From positions 223,695-287,694 of the forward strand of contig NZ_MPIN01000015.1 in the NCBI RefSeq assembly GCF_001887355.1: DNA of 64,000 nucleotides. The letters run 5' to 3'. Of this stretch, positions 26,943 through 35,413 are shown in pieces. Source of the stretch: Cystobacter ferrugineus. Its GTDB lineage: Bacteria; Myxococcota; Myxococcia; Myxococcales; Myxococcaceae. Position 1 is the first letter of the stretch; each line of letters starts with the position of its first letter. The notes under the pieces were generated by a model. That model was given only the letters and a program-made list of their open reading frames with translations, made no database searches and had not been told where the DNA came from. The translations under genes and the position numbers were made by a program.

Positions 26943-27599
26943 ATGAGCCAGGACCCTCCCTCCAAGCCCGACACCCCCACCCCTGAAGCGCTCCAGGGCA
27001 CCGAAGAGCGTCTGGGAGAGCTGCGGGCGGAGAACGCGGCCCTGCGCACCCAGTTGGACGCCTTGCACCAGGAGCGGGCCCGCCTCGAGGCGCGGCTGTC
27101 CGAAGCGGATGCGCGGGTGACGAATCTGGTCGGCCTGTGCGCGGCCAGCCACCGGCTGCACGAGACCTTCGAGCGGCGGGCACTGCTCGACATCCTGCGC
27201 GACATCATCAACAACATCGTCGGCTCGGAGGAGCTGGGCATCTTCGAGCTCGATGAGCAGCGCTCGACGCTCGTGCTGGTGCACTCGATGGGCATCGAGC
27301 CGGCGGAACTCCAATCCATCCCCCTGGGCAGCGGCATCATCGGCCAGACGGCCCTCACCGGGCAGCTCTTCGTCGCGAGCGAGGGCAAGGGCCCTCCCGC
27401 CGGGAGCGGGCCGGCGCTCACCGCCTGCGTCCCGCTGCGTATCGGCAGCCGCGTCTGGGGTGTCATCGCCATCTTCGGCATGCTGCCGCACAAGCCCACG
27501 CTGGGAGACTCGGACCTGGAGCTCTTCGCACTGCTCGAAAAACAAGCCGGCCTGGTGCTGGCCGCTTCCGAGACGGATTCCGATGGACATCGATCGTGA
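26943..27599 (+). CDS. Coiled-coil GAF-domain protein
   Basis: A 218-residue protein. Residues 20-65 form a heptad-rich coiled coil (ELRAENAALRTQLDAL). A GAF domain follows (ALLDILRDIINNIVGSEELGIFEL, GSGIIGQTALTG, ACVPLRIGSRVWGVIAIFG). It overlaps the CheA gene by 17 bp, so the two are co-translated. In this receptor-less cluster the GAF protein is a candidate sensory input to the kinase, in the way GAF proteins feed some alternative Che systems. That role is inferred. Confidence 0.88.
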   Translation: MSQDPPSKPDTPTPEALQGTEERLGELRAENAALRTQLDALHQERARLEARLSEADARVTNLVGLCAASHRLHETFERRALLDILRDIINNIVGSEELGIFELDEQRSTLVLVHSMGIEPAELQSIPLGSGIIGQTALTGQLFVASEGKGPPAGSGPALTACVPLRIGSRVWGVIAIFGMLPHKPTLGDSDLELFALLEKQAGLVLAASETDSDGHRS

Positions 27600-29238
27600 C
27601 GAGCTGCTGAAGGTCTTCATCCTCGAGTGCGATGAGGTCTTCGCCCTCATGGAGGAGCAGCTCGTCGGCCTGGAGCAACAGCCGGATCCCGAGCGGCTGC
27701 GGACCATCTTCCGCGCGGCCCATACCCTCAAGGGCAACGCCACGTGCGTGGAGCTTCCCGCCTTCGTGGAGTTCACCCACGAGCTGGAGGACCTGCTCGA
27801 GCGCCTGCACACGGGGGAGCTCGCCGTGTCGCACGAGCTGGTGTCCCTGCTGCTGTCGGCCGTGGATGCGATGCGGGAGCTGCGGGGTCAGCTCGCGATG
27901 GGACAGGTCGAGCTGACGGCCCAGCATCGCGCCGTGATGGCGCTCATGACCCGCTGGGCCCGCAAGGAGCTCACGGCCCCGGCTCCGGCCGCCAGCGCGA
28001 CGGAGACCCCTCCCCCTCCTCCCTCCGAGCCGCCCGGGCGCAAGCCCCTGGCCGAGGAGGAGCGGGCGCGCAACCTCCGGGTGGGCATCAACAAGCTGGA
28101 CCGGATGGTGGATCTCATCGGCGAGCTGTCCATCGCCCAGGGGAAGTTGACCGCCATGCTCGAGGGCGATCGGCCGCGCGAGCAACTCGTCGAGGCGAGC
28201 CGCGACGGCGAGCGCCTGCTGCGCGAGTTGCAGGAGCTGGTGATGAACGTGCGGATGGTGCCGCTCGGCCCCACGTTCCGCCAGTTCGTGAGGACCGCGC
28301 GGGACCTGGCCGCGTCGCGGGGCAAGCTCGTCGAGCTCGTCTTCGAGGGCGAGGACGTGGAGATGGACACCGCGCTGGTGGAGAACGTGCGGGATCCGCT
28401 GCTGCACATGATTCGCAACGCCATCGACCACGGCATCGAGACCCCGGACATCCGCCGGGTACGGGGCAAGCCGGAGCTGTCCCAGCTCAAGCTGCGCGCC
28501 GCCCATGACGCGGGCGGCATCCTGCTCGAGGTCATCGACGACGGTGCGGGCCTGAACAAGGAGCGGATCATCGAGCGCGCCCGCGAGCTGGGACTCGCAC
28601 GCGAGCCCGAGTCCCTGCCGGAAGCAGAGCTGTTCTCGTTCATCTTCGAGCCGGGCTTCTCCACCGCGCGGGAGCTCACCGCCACGTCGGGCCGGGGCGT
28701 GGGCATGGATGTGGTGCGCCACAACGTGGAGGCCCTGCGGGGCAAGGTCAGCGTCCAGAGCCGGGAGGGACACGGGGTCACCATCTCCCTCCGGCTCCCG
28801 CTCACGTTCGCCATCATCGACGGTTTCCTGGTGGGCGTCGGCGAGGAGACGTACGTCGTGCCGCTCGAGGCCGTGCACGAGTGCATCGAGTTGCCCGAGA
28901 GCGCGCGGGCACGGACCGGAGAGCGTGATGGGGTGCTGAACCTGCGGGGCGAGCCCATTCCCTATCTCCGGCTGCGCCACCTCTTCAGCCCCGACACCCA
29001 GGCGCCGGCCCGCGAGAGCATGGTCATCGTCCAGCACCCGCAGGGCAAGGTGGGCCTGGTCGTGGATACGCTCCACGGGGAGCGCCAGACGGTCATCAAG
29101 CCCCTGGGCACGCTGTTCAGGGAGCTTCCGTGCATCTCGGGCGCGAGCATCCTGGGCAACGGGCGGATCGCGTTGATTCTCGATGACGCCGCGCTCCTGC
29201 GCGAGGCCACCCGGTCGAGGCGCTCCGCGGCGTCGTGA
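27583..29238 (+). CDS. cheA: Chemotaxis-type histidine kinase CheA
   Basis: A 551-residue kinase with an N-terminal HPt domain (phospho-His47 in FRAAHTLKGNA), a Pro-rich linker in place of a P2 CheY-binding domain, a dimerisation helix pair (VGINKLDRMVDLIGEL), a HATPase core (MIRNAIDHGIE, VIDDGAGL, GRGVGMDVV), and a C-terminal CheW-like domain (residues ~405-540). ATG 27583 lies 17 bp inside the GAF gene. It would autophosphorylate and pass phosphate to the receiver at 26551 and to CheB. No methyl-accepting receptor or separate CheW gene is nearby. Confidence 0.95.
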   Translation: MDIDRDELLKVFILECDEVFALMEEQLVGLEQQPDPERLRTIFRAAHTLKGNATCVELPAFVEFTHELEDLLERLHTGELAVSHELVSLLLSAVDAMRELRGQLAMGQVELTAQHRAVMALMTRWARKELTAPAPAASATETPPPPPSEPPGRKPLAEEERARNLRVGINKLDRMVDLIGELSIAQGKLTAMLEGDRPREQLVEASRDGERLLRELQELVMNVRMVPLGPTFRQFVRTARDLAASRGKLVELVFEGEDVEMDTALVENVRDPLLHMIRNAIDHGIETPDIRRVRGKPELSQLKLRAAHDAGGILLEVIDDGAGLNKERIIERARELGLAREPESLPEAELFSFIFEPGFSTARELTATSGRGVGMDVVRHNVEALRGKVSVQSREGHGVTISLRLPLTFAIIDGFLVGVGEETYVVPLEAVHECIELPESARARTGERDGVLNLRGEPIPYLRLRHLFSPDTQAPARESMVIVQHPQGKVGLVVDTLHGERQTVIKPLGTLFRELPCISGASILGNGRIALILDDAALLREATRSRRSAAS

Positions 29239-29384
29239 GCGCTCCGGCCGCACGCCTCGGCCGAAGAGAAGGAAGAGGAGGAAGGGCTCGCTGACAGGAG
29301 CCCGGCCGGATTCCCATCTTTTCCGGTGGGACGGCTGGGAGCAGCCGGCCGCCCCTGTTCCCTCAGCGCGCGGAGGAGCGAGTG

Positions 29385-29759
29385 ATGGCACAGCGAATGG
29401 ATGTTCGGGTGGGCATGGTGGTGAAGAGCAGGGATGGGCACCAGGTGGGAAGGATCATCGGCGTGGTGGAGGACGCCTTCATCGTGGAGAAGGGCGTGTT
29501 CTATGCCAGGGACTACCGGGTCCCCTTCCGCGCCGTGGACAGGCTCGAGGGCGATGACATCCGCCTCTCCCTGGACAAGGACCAGTTGCACAAGGCGACC
29601 CTGGGCGAGGTGCTGGAGGCGTCCAGCGGGAGCGGGTTGAACCTCGGGCCGGAGGCGTTGCGCGAGGTCCGCATGGACAGCGCCAAGTTCCAGGACCACG
29701 AGCCCTACGACGTGCGCTCCGAGGGAGAGAAGGACGAGGAGGCGGCGCACCACCCTTAG
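29385..29759 (+). CDS. Small PRC-barrel/DUF2171-like protein
   Basis: A 124-residue protein starting at ATG 29385 with GGAGGAG (29372-29378) upstream. The first ~65 residues have the PRC-barrel or DUF2171 pattern: VRVGMVVKSRDGHQVGRIIGV, then FIVEKGVFYARDYRVPF and DIRLSL. The tail is charged. Such small barrels bind partners or adapt other proteins. Its position between cheA and cheB suggests membership in the same operon, although the 146-bp gap after cheA leaves room for a separate promoter. Confidence 0.75.
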   Translation: MAQRMDVRVGMVVKSRDGHQVGRIIGVVEDAFIVEKGVFYARDYRVPFRAVDRLEGDDIRLSLDKDQLHKATLGEVLEASSGSGLNLGPEALREVRMDSAKFQDHEPYDVRSEGEKDEEAAHHP

Positions 29760-29929
29760 GCCAGGCGCATCGCCGCCTGCCAGGCGCGGGATGGAAGGGC
29801 CGCCAGCATGCCCGACACGGACCCCGAGTCCTACCCGCCGGGCCTCGGTGGCGCGTGCGCGGGGTGTCCGCGTAACCTCACGGTGCCGTGACTCCTGGCG
29901 GATGAGACCGGCGGACGCGAGGGTGCGAC

Positions 29930-30991
29930 TTGGCTCCTGTGCTGCGGGTGCTCGTGGTGGATGACTCGGCGGTGGTGCGCCAGGGCATGCTGATGCTGCT
30001 CAAGCACGTGCCGGACATGCTGGCCGAGGTGGCGTCGGATCCCCTCATCGCCCGGCAGAAGATGATGAGTCACCGGCCGGACGTCATCCTGTTGGACCTG
30101 GAGCTGCCGCGCATGGACGGGCTGACGTTCCTGCGCGAGCTGATGCGGGAGGAAGCACCGGTGCCGGTGGTGGTGTGCTCGGGGCTGGCGGGACCGGGCA
30201 CGGAGCTGGCGGTGCGCGCGCTGGAGGAGGGCGCGGTGGAGATCATCTCCAAGCCCCCGCTGGGCGTGGGGGAGTTCCTGCGCGAGTCCCGGATGCGGTT
30301 CGTGCAGTCCCTGCGCGACGCGGCGAAGGTACGTCCCCGGCTGGAACGCTACACCCCTCCGGCCCGGGTGGAGCCGGAGCCAGCGGAGCGGCCCATGGCC
30401 TCCCTGCTCACGGTGACGACGGACAAGGTGGTGGCGGTGGGGGCCTCCACGGGGGGCACCGATGCGCTGCGCAAACTGCTGCAACCCATGCCTCCGGACT
30501 GCCCGGGAATCGTCATCGTGCAGCACATGCCGGAGCAGTTCACGTTGGCCTTCGCCCGGCGGCTCAACGAGCTGTGCCGCATCGAGGTGAAGGAGGCGGA
30601 ACAGGGGGACCGGGTGCTGCAGGGCCGAGCGCTCATCGCGCCGGGCAACCGGCACCTGCGGGTGCGGCGCACCGGGGGCCACTACCAGGTGGAGGTGTTG
30701 GACGGAAAGCGGGTGTCGGGACACAAGCCGAGCGTGGACGTGCTGTTCCACTCGGTGGCGCGCGCGGCGGGGGCGAACGCGGTGGGCGTGCTGCTCACGG
30801 GGATGGGCGAGGACGGGGCGGACGGGCTGCTGACGATGAAGCAGGCCGGTGCGGCGACGATCGCCCAGGACGAGGCGAGCAGTGTGGTGTTCGGCATGCC
30901 GCGCGCGGCCATCGAGCGAGGAGCGGTGGACCAGGTGCTCCCGCTCGCGGCCATCAACGAGGCCATCCGGCGCCGCGCCCGCCAGGGCTGA
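29930..30991 (+). CDS. cheB: Chemotaxis methylesterase/deamidase CheB
   Basis: A 353-residue protein starting at TTG 29930 with GAGGG six bases upstream. The N-terminal receiver has VVDDSAVVR, phospho-Asp56 in VILLDLELPRMDG and Lys in IISKPP. The C-terminal esterase domain has the catalytic triad of CheB: Ser in VGASTGG, His in VIVQHMP and Asp in LLTGMGEDGADG. CheB removes methyl groups from receptor glutamates. No receptor or CheR gene lies in the window, so the substrate must be encoded elsewhere, or the enzyme has been recruited for another protein. Confidence 0.93.
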   Translation: MAPVLRVLVVDDSAVVRQGMLMLLKHVPDMLAEVASDPLIARQKMMSHRPDVILLDLELPRMDGLTFLRELMREEAPVPVVVCSGLAGPGTELAVRALEEGAVEIISKPPLGVGEFLRESRMRFVQSLRDAAKVRPRLERYTPPARVEPEPAERPMASLLTVTTDKVVAVGASTGGTDALRKLLQPMPPDCPGIVIVQHMPEQFTLAFARRLNELCRIEVKEAEQGDRVLQGRALIAPGNRHLRVRRTGGHYQVEVLDGKRVSGHKPSVDVLFHSVARAAGANAVGVLLTGMGEDGADGLLTMKQAGAATIAQDEASSVVFGMPRAAIERGAVDQVLPLAAINEAIRRRARQG

Positions 30992-31043
30992 ACGGGACAG
31001 GGGTGCCCCGCGACTACCGCCCATTGGGAGGGATTGCGCCCGC

Positions 31044-31643
31044 TCACCCCGTGGGGATGCGGACGACGAAGGTGTAGTCCACGTCGATGGGCTTGCCCTG
31101 CACGGTGGCGGGGGTGACGCGCCAGGTGGACAGGGCCTCGAGCAGTTCCTGATTCATGTACGGCAGGCCATTGAGCAGTCGGCAATTCGTCACCCGTCCC
31201 TCGCGCGTCGCCACACAGCGCACCAGCGCGGTGCCCCGTACGCGCTCGGCCTGGGCCTCCGGGGTGAGCCGAGGCTCCCGCCCACTCACCCGCTGGGGCC
31301 GCGTCATCAGCGAGGGATTGAAGGCCACGGGCTCACCCGACTCGAGCGACCTGCCATCCATCTGGGGCCGCCTCGGCTCGGACGCCCTCGCCGCCTTCTC
31401 CTCGGGCGCGGGCCGGGCCGTGCGCTTGGAAACCTTGGGGCGCCCGGCCTTCACCCCGGGCTCCGGGGCCGGCCGGGGCTCGGGCGCCGGAGCAGGCTCG
31501 GCGATGGGCTCGGGCGCGGGAGTCACCGGAGCGGTGGTCGCCCGGGAGGCCGTGGCACACCCGGTCCCCCCGAGGGAGACCACCGCGGCCAGCAGGCAGA
31601 AGAGGGCAAATCGAGGCTTCACGAGAAAAAGCGAGCCAGTCAT
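31044..31643 (-). CDS. TonB C-terminal-domain lipoprotein
   Basis: A 199-residue protein with a lipoprotein signal ending GGTGC, a Pro/Glu-rich linker (PAPEPIAEPAPAPEPRP) like that of TonB, and a C-terminal TonB/AgmX-like domain (GTALVRCVATREGRVTNC, STWRVTPATVQGKPIDVDYTFVV). Classical TonB is anchored by a transmembrane helix. A lipid anchor is different and places this domain at a membrane face in the periplasm. Many myxobacterial proteins of this type are annotated as energy transducer TonB. The partner is unknown. It lies 34 bp upstream of nothing obvious in the same operon and reads away from the MATE gene by 34 bp. Confidence 0.78.
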   Translation of the reverse strand: MTGSLFLVKPRFALFCLLAAVVSLGGTGCATASRATTAPVTPAPEPIAEPAPAPEPRPAPEPGVKAGRPKVSKRTARPAPEEKAARASEPRRPQMDGRSLESGEPVAFNPSLMTRPQRVSGREPRLTPEAQAERVRGTALVRCVATREGRVTNCRLLNGLPYMNQELLEALSTWRVTPATVQGKPIDVDYTFVVRIPTG

Positions 31644-31677
31644 GCCGTAATTTTACACCAAAACAGGCGCTGTGCGA

Positions 31678-33057
31678 TCACCCCTCCATGGGCCGGAGGG
31701 TTCCGGCGCTCTGGCGTTCGAAACGCCACAGGAGCGCGAGTCCCACACAGGTGAGACCCGCGCACAAGCCCCACCAGATACCCACCACGCCCAGCTTCAG
31801 TCCGAAGCCGAGCCCCAGCGCCACGGGCAGGCCCACCGCGTAGTGCCCCACCACGTTGGCCAGGAAGGTGAAGCGCGTCTCGCCCGCGCCGCGCAGCACG
31901 CCCGCGCCCACGCCCTGCACACCATCGGACAACTGGAAGACGGCGCACACCATCAGCAGGGGCACCACCAGGGGCCGCACCTCGGGGGGCGTGCCCATGA
32001 GGTCCGCCAGTTGCGGAGCGAAGAGGGCGTAGCCCAGTCCACATAGGGCCATGAAGGCCGCGCCCGAGGCGAACGCCATCATCCCGCTGCGCCGGGCACG
32101 CGGCGTATCCCGCGCGCCCACCGCCCAGCCCACCCGCACGCTGCCCGCGTTGCCGATGCCCAGCGCCATGGCGAAGGAGAGGCTGCCGTAGGAGATGGCG
32201 ATCTGGTGCGCGCTCATGCTCTCCGGGCTCACCCAGCGCGCGAGCACACCCGCCAGGGAGAAGACGCCCACCTCCGCCGCGAGGTGCAGCCCGATGGGCA
32301 CCCCCACGCGCAACGCCTGCAGGATGTCCGCGCGCACCGGACGCACCCCGCCCGGGCCCACCGAGCCCGGCGTCTTGTGCACCGCCCACGCGACCATGGC
32401 CCACTGAACGAACGCCGCCAGCAGCGTGGCGAGCGCCGAGCCCTTCACGCCCAGGGCGGGCATCGCGCGCAAGGGGCCGAGGAAGGCGGGCAGCCCTTCA
32501 CCGCCGAAGACGAACAGGACGTTGGCCGCGAGGTTGAACACGTTGGCCACCACGGTGGACACCACCAGGATATGGGGCCGCGCCATCGCCTGGAGGTAGG
32601 CCCGCGCGGTGATGAAGAGCAGCACCAGCGGCAGGCTGGGCGCGCGCCAGGTGAGGTAGTCCTGGAGCTCGGGCAGCTCCGGGAAGCTCACGCCCACGAG
32701 CGGCAGCAGCCGGGGCCCCACCACCATCGGCACCGCCAGCACCGTCCCGACGATCAGCGCCAGGTAGCTGCCCTGCCAGAGGAGCACCCGCGCGCGGGTG
32801 AAGTTGCGCGCGCCGATGGCCTGGGACACCAGCGGATCCAACCCCATCATCAGCCCCATGGAGAAGCTGCTCAGGGCGAAGAAGATGGCGGTGGAGAGCC
32901 CCACCGCCGCCAGCGCCTGCGTTCCCGCGCGGCTCACCACCGCCGTGTCCACGAAGCTCATGAGGTGATGGCCCGCCTGGGCGATGGCGATGGGCAGGGC
33001 GAGCTTCCAGAGTTCCTGGAGTTCTTCACGGCGGCTGGGGAGGGAAGCGGACGTCAT
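31678..33057 (-). CDS. MATE-family efflux transporter (NorM-like)
   Basis: A 459-residue inner-membrane protein with twelve hydrophobic segments in two homologous halves. The first half starts WKLALPIAIAQAGHHLMSFVDTAVVSR and contains DPLVSQAIGA. The second half repeats the pattern with GVPIGLHLAAEVG and VRVGWAVGA. MATE proteins export cationic drugs and metabolites in exchange for Na+ or H+. I begin at 33057 (MTSASLPSRR), since the ten residues before it are not conserved in character. The TonB-like gene follows 34 bp downstream on the same strand. Confidence 0.92.
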   Translation of the reverse strand: MTSASLPSRREELQELWKLALPIAIAQAGHHLMSFVDTAVVSRAGTQALAAVGLSTAIFFALSSFSMGLMMGLDPLVSQAIGARNFTRARVLLWQGSYLALIVGTVLAVPMVVGPRLLPLVGVSFPELPELQDYLTWRAPSLPLVLLFITARAYLQAMARPHILVVSTVVANVFNLAANVLFVFGGEGLPAFLGPLRAMPALGVKGSALATLLAAFVQWAMVAWAVHKTPGSVGPGGVRPVRADILQALRVGVPIGLHLAAEVGVFSLAGVLARWVSPESMSAHQIAISYGSLSFAMALGIGNAGSVRVGWAVGARDTPRARRSGMMAFASGAAFMALCGLGYALFAPQLADLMGTPPEVRPLVVPLLMVCAVFQLSDGVQGVGAGVLRGAGETRFTFLANVVGHYAVGLPVALGLGFGLKLGVVGIWWGLCAGLTCVGLALLWRFERQSAGTLRPMEG

Positions 33058-33121
33058 GGCAGCCGGGCCCTTATCACGGCCCGGCACGCCCGACGCACGC
33101 CCCCCTGGTCGGCCCCGTGCG

Positions 33122-35227
33122 TCAGTACACGACGGTGGGCTGGAAGCGCGTCGTGGCCAGCGGCGTGGAGAGCTGGTTCACGTGGGACACGCGGACCCCC
33201 CCATCCGAGATGGCATACACGTAGTCATCCGCCATCACGCTGCGGCGCACGTTGGGCTGGTACCAGTAGCTCCACCGGGAGGTGTCGTGGGTGCGGTACA
33301 CGTCACTCATGGAGAGCGAGCCCAGGGGGGTGAAGCCCGTGGCCGTATCCACGCGGAAGACGCGCAGGTCGCTCACGAAGTGGTCCCAGTAGTAGCCAGA
33401 GGACGACGGGGCCCAGTCGGTGAAGGGAATGGCCAGCAGGCCCTTGGCCGCGAAGAAGTTGAACGCCTTGTGATCATAGAGCGCCTCGCTGCCGCTGCTG
33501 GGCGAGCCCACCAGTTGAGTGAAGGCCTCGCGGGGATGGGCGAGGTCCGACACGTCGAAGAGCGACAGCTTGAGCGAGCGCGAGCGCCAGTCGCCGTTCT
33601 CCGCCACCTGCATGCCCACGGTCAGCAGGTGCGTGTCGCCCAGCGGGTGGATGTACGAGGAGAAGCCCGGCACCTTGAGCTCGCCCACCTTGCGCGGGTG
33701 CGCCGGGTCGGAGAGATCGAAGGTGAAGAGCGGATCCACCTGGCGGAACGTCACCACGTAGCCCTTGTTGCCCAGGAAGCGCGCGCTGTAGATGCGCTCG
33801 CCCCTGGCCAGGTCCTCGCTGCGCCCCAGCGGCTTGAGCCGATTGCCCTCCTGGCGCAGGGTGGAGACGTGGTTGGTCGTCTCGATGCGGCCCCAGGGGT
33901 TGCCGGCCTCCTCCACCCGCCAGGAGATGGTGGTGGCCGCGCGCAGCACGCCCTCGTGCTCGTCCAGGCTGAACTGATCCAGCAGGTGGCCCTCCAGGGT
34001 GCCGCTGGCCACGTAGCGGGCGCGCCCCGGCTGCTCCAGGTCGAGCTTGTGGACGTAGGTGTAGTCCTTCTGCCCCGGCTCCCACCACCACCACCAGTGC
34101 CGCGCGGAGAGGTAGAGCGCGCCGCCATTGGCGTAGAGGATGTCCGGCTGGGCCACCAGGGTGGTGCGTCCGGGCGCCTGCGCCACCGCCGCGTTCAGGT
34201 CGAGCGAAGCCACGGTGACGTAGCCGAGCTGCGTGGGCGCGTTCGTCTTGTGGAAGTCACGGCAGTCCTGGACCACCGGCACCTGGGTTCCGTCCGGCTG
34301 CTTGAAGTACCCGTCCCGCCTCCAGTCCGACAGGGAGCGCGCGCGGATGAGCTGCTCGTTGGTGTCCATGAGCGAGTCGAGCGCCCGCTCCAACCGCGGC
34401 GTGTCCTTCCAGAGCTCCGGGTCGTACTCGGGGTACCAGCGCATCCCCTCGGGCCAGGAGAAGGACTCGTTCAACACCAGGCGAACCGAGCCGCCCGACA
34501 ACCGCGCATCGTGATAGCCGCCCGGCAGATACAGCTCGCCCGTCACCTGGGGCGCGGACAACTGGGACACGTTCACCGTGGTGACCTTGGTGAAGGCAAT
34601 CCCGCCGGCCACGCAGTACGACAGATAGCCGCACCCGATCGTCGAGCCAGCCGCGCCTCCGGCCCCCGGCGCGTTCACATACACGTTGGAGAAGATGACC
34701 ACCTTGTCGCCGTGCAGGAACATCTGCCGGGGCCAGCCCTCGATGGTGAGCGAGGACTCGGTGCGCAACGCCTCGGCGGGCCAGGAGCGGTGGACATACA
34801 GCTTCTGTCCGGAGAGGACGAAGAGGCGCGTGCCGTCGTTCTTCACGAAGTCCGCCTCGTCCACGCCAGCCACCTGGTTGTTGGTGCCCGTGTAGCTGCC
34901 CGGCGAGCCCGGCGAGCCCGGCGAGCCGCCCGCGCCCGAGTCCGCGTTCGGGGCGGTGGGGGGAACCGCCCCGCCACCGAAGACCACGTCGCCCCCCCGG
35001 GCCTGCCAGTAGGAGGGCTTGGAGCGCTCCAGCGAGGCGCGCATGTCGAGCACCGCGGCGTCCTCGATATAGGACTCGAGCCCCTCACAGCTCTCGAAGG
35101 CCTCCAGTTTCGCCGACATCTGCACGGGCTGGTTCTCCGGAATGCCCCGTGAGTCGGAGCACCCCACGAGCCCCATCAGCGCGAGAACCACCCCAGCTTG
35201 TTTGTATGGATGTTTGTTTGAATGCAT
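33122..35227 (-). CDS. Secreted beta-propeller lipoprotein (PF09826-like)
   Basis: A 701-residue lipoprotein with lipobox LVGC (Cys23). After a Gly/Pro-rich stretch with SPG repeats comes the region typical of the Beta_propel family: NNQVAGVDEADFVKNDG, FVLSGQKLYV, then IYSARFLGNKGYVVTFRQVDPLFTFDLSDP and SSYIHPLGDTHLLTVG. The family forms a large propeller on the cell surface or in the periplasm, with unknown ligand. The run of five Trp near residue 375 (RHWWWWWEP) is unusual. The Hsp70 gene lies 186 bp upstream on the same strand. Confidence 0.88.
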   Translation of the reverse strand: MHSNKHPYKQAGVVLALMGLVGCSDSRGIPENQPVQMSAKLEAFESCEGLESYIEDAAVLDMRASLERSKPSYWQARGGDVVFGGGAVPPTAPNADSGAGGSPGSPGSPGSYTGTNNQVAGVDEADFVKNDGTRLFVLSGQKLYVHRSWPAEALRTESSLTIEGWPRQMFLHGDKVVIFSNVYVNAPGAGGAAGSTIGCGYLSYCVAGGIAFTKVTTVNVSQLSAPQVTGELYLPGGYHDARLSGGSVRLVLNESFSWPEGMRWYPEYDPELWKDTPRLERALDSLMDTNEQLIRARSLSDWRRDGYFKQPDGTQVPVVQDCRDFHKTNAPTQLGYVTVASLDLNAAVAQAPGRTTLVAQPDILYANGGALYLSARHWWWWWEPGQKDYTYVHKLDLEQPGRARYVASGTLEGHLLDQFSLDEHEGVLRAATTISWRVEEAGNPWGRIETTNHVSTLRQEGNRLKPLGRSEDLARGERIYSARFLGNKGYVVTFRQVDPLFTFDLSDPAHPRKVGELKVPGFSSYIHPLGDTHLLTVGMQVAENGDWRSRSLKLSLFDVSDLAHPREAFTQLVGSPSSGSEALYDHKAFNFFAAKGLLAIPFTDWAPSSSGYYWDHFVSDLRVFRVDTATGFTPLGSLSMSDVYRTHDTSRWSYWYQPNVRRSVMADDYVYAISDGGVRVSHVNQLSTPLATTRFQPTVVY
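34901..34927. repeat. Three tandem 9-bp units encoding Ser-Pro-Gly repeats
   Basis: The unit CGGCGAGCC occurs three times in a row without mismatch inside the beta-propeller lipoprotein gene. It encodes SPG triplets in the flexible linker just after the lipid anchor. Copy number could vary in frame by slippage. Confidence 0.85.
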
Positions 35228-35413
35228 GACCCTGACCCCTCGCGACGTGTCTTTCCGGCCGGGGCGCGTGTTGCCACCCGTGTGCCAGCGTCGAGCGCGC
35301 GCCGGGATGTCTGGGATTCCAAGGGGTTGGCGCGACGCGCGTGGAGGCGGAGCCCTCGGAAAACCGAGACCCGGAGGAAGAGGTGGGCCAGAAAACCGCC
35401 AGCGCGCGCCGGC

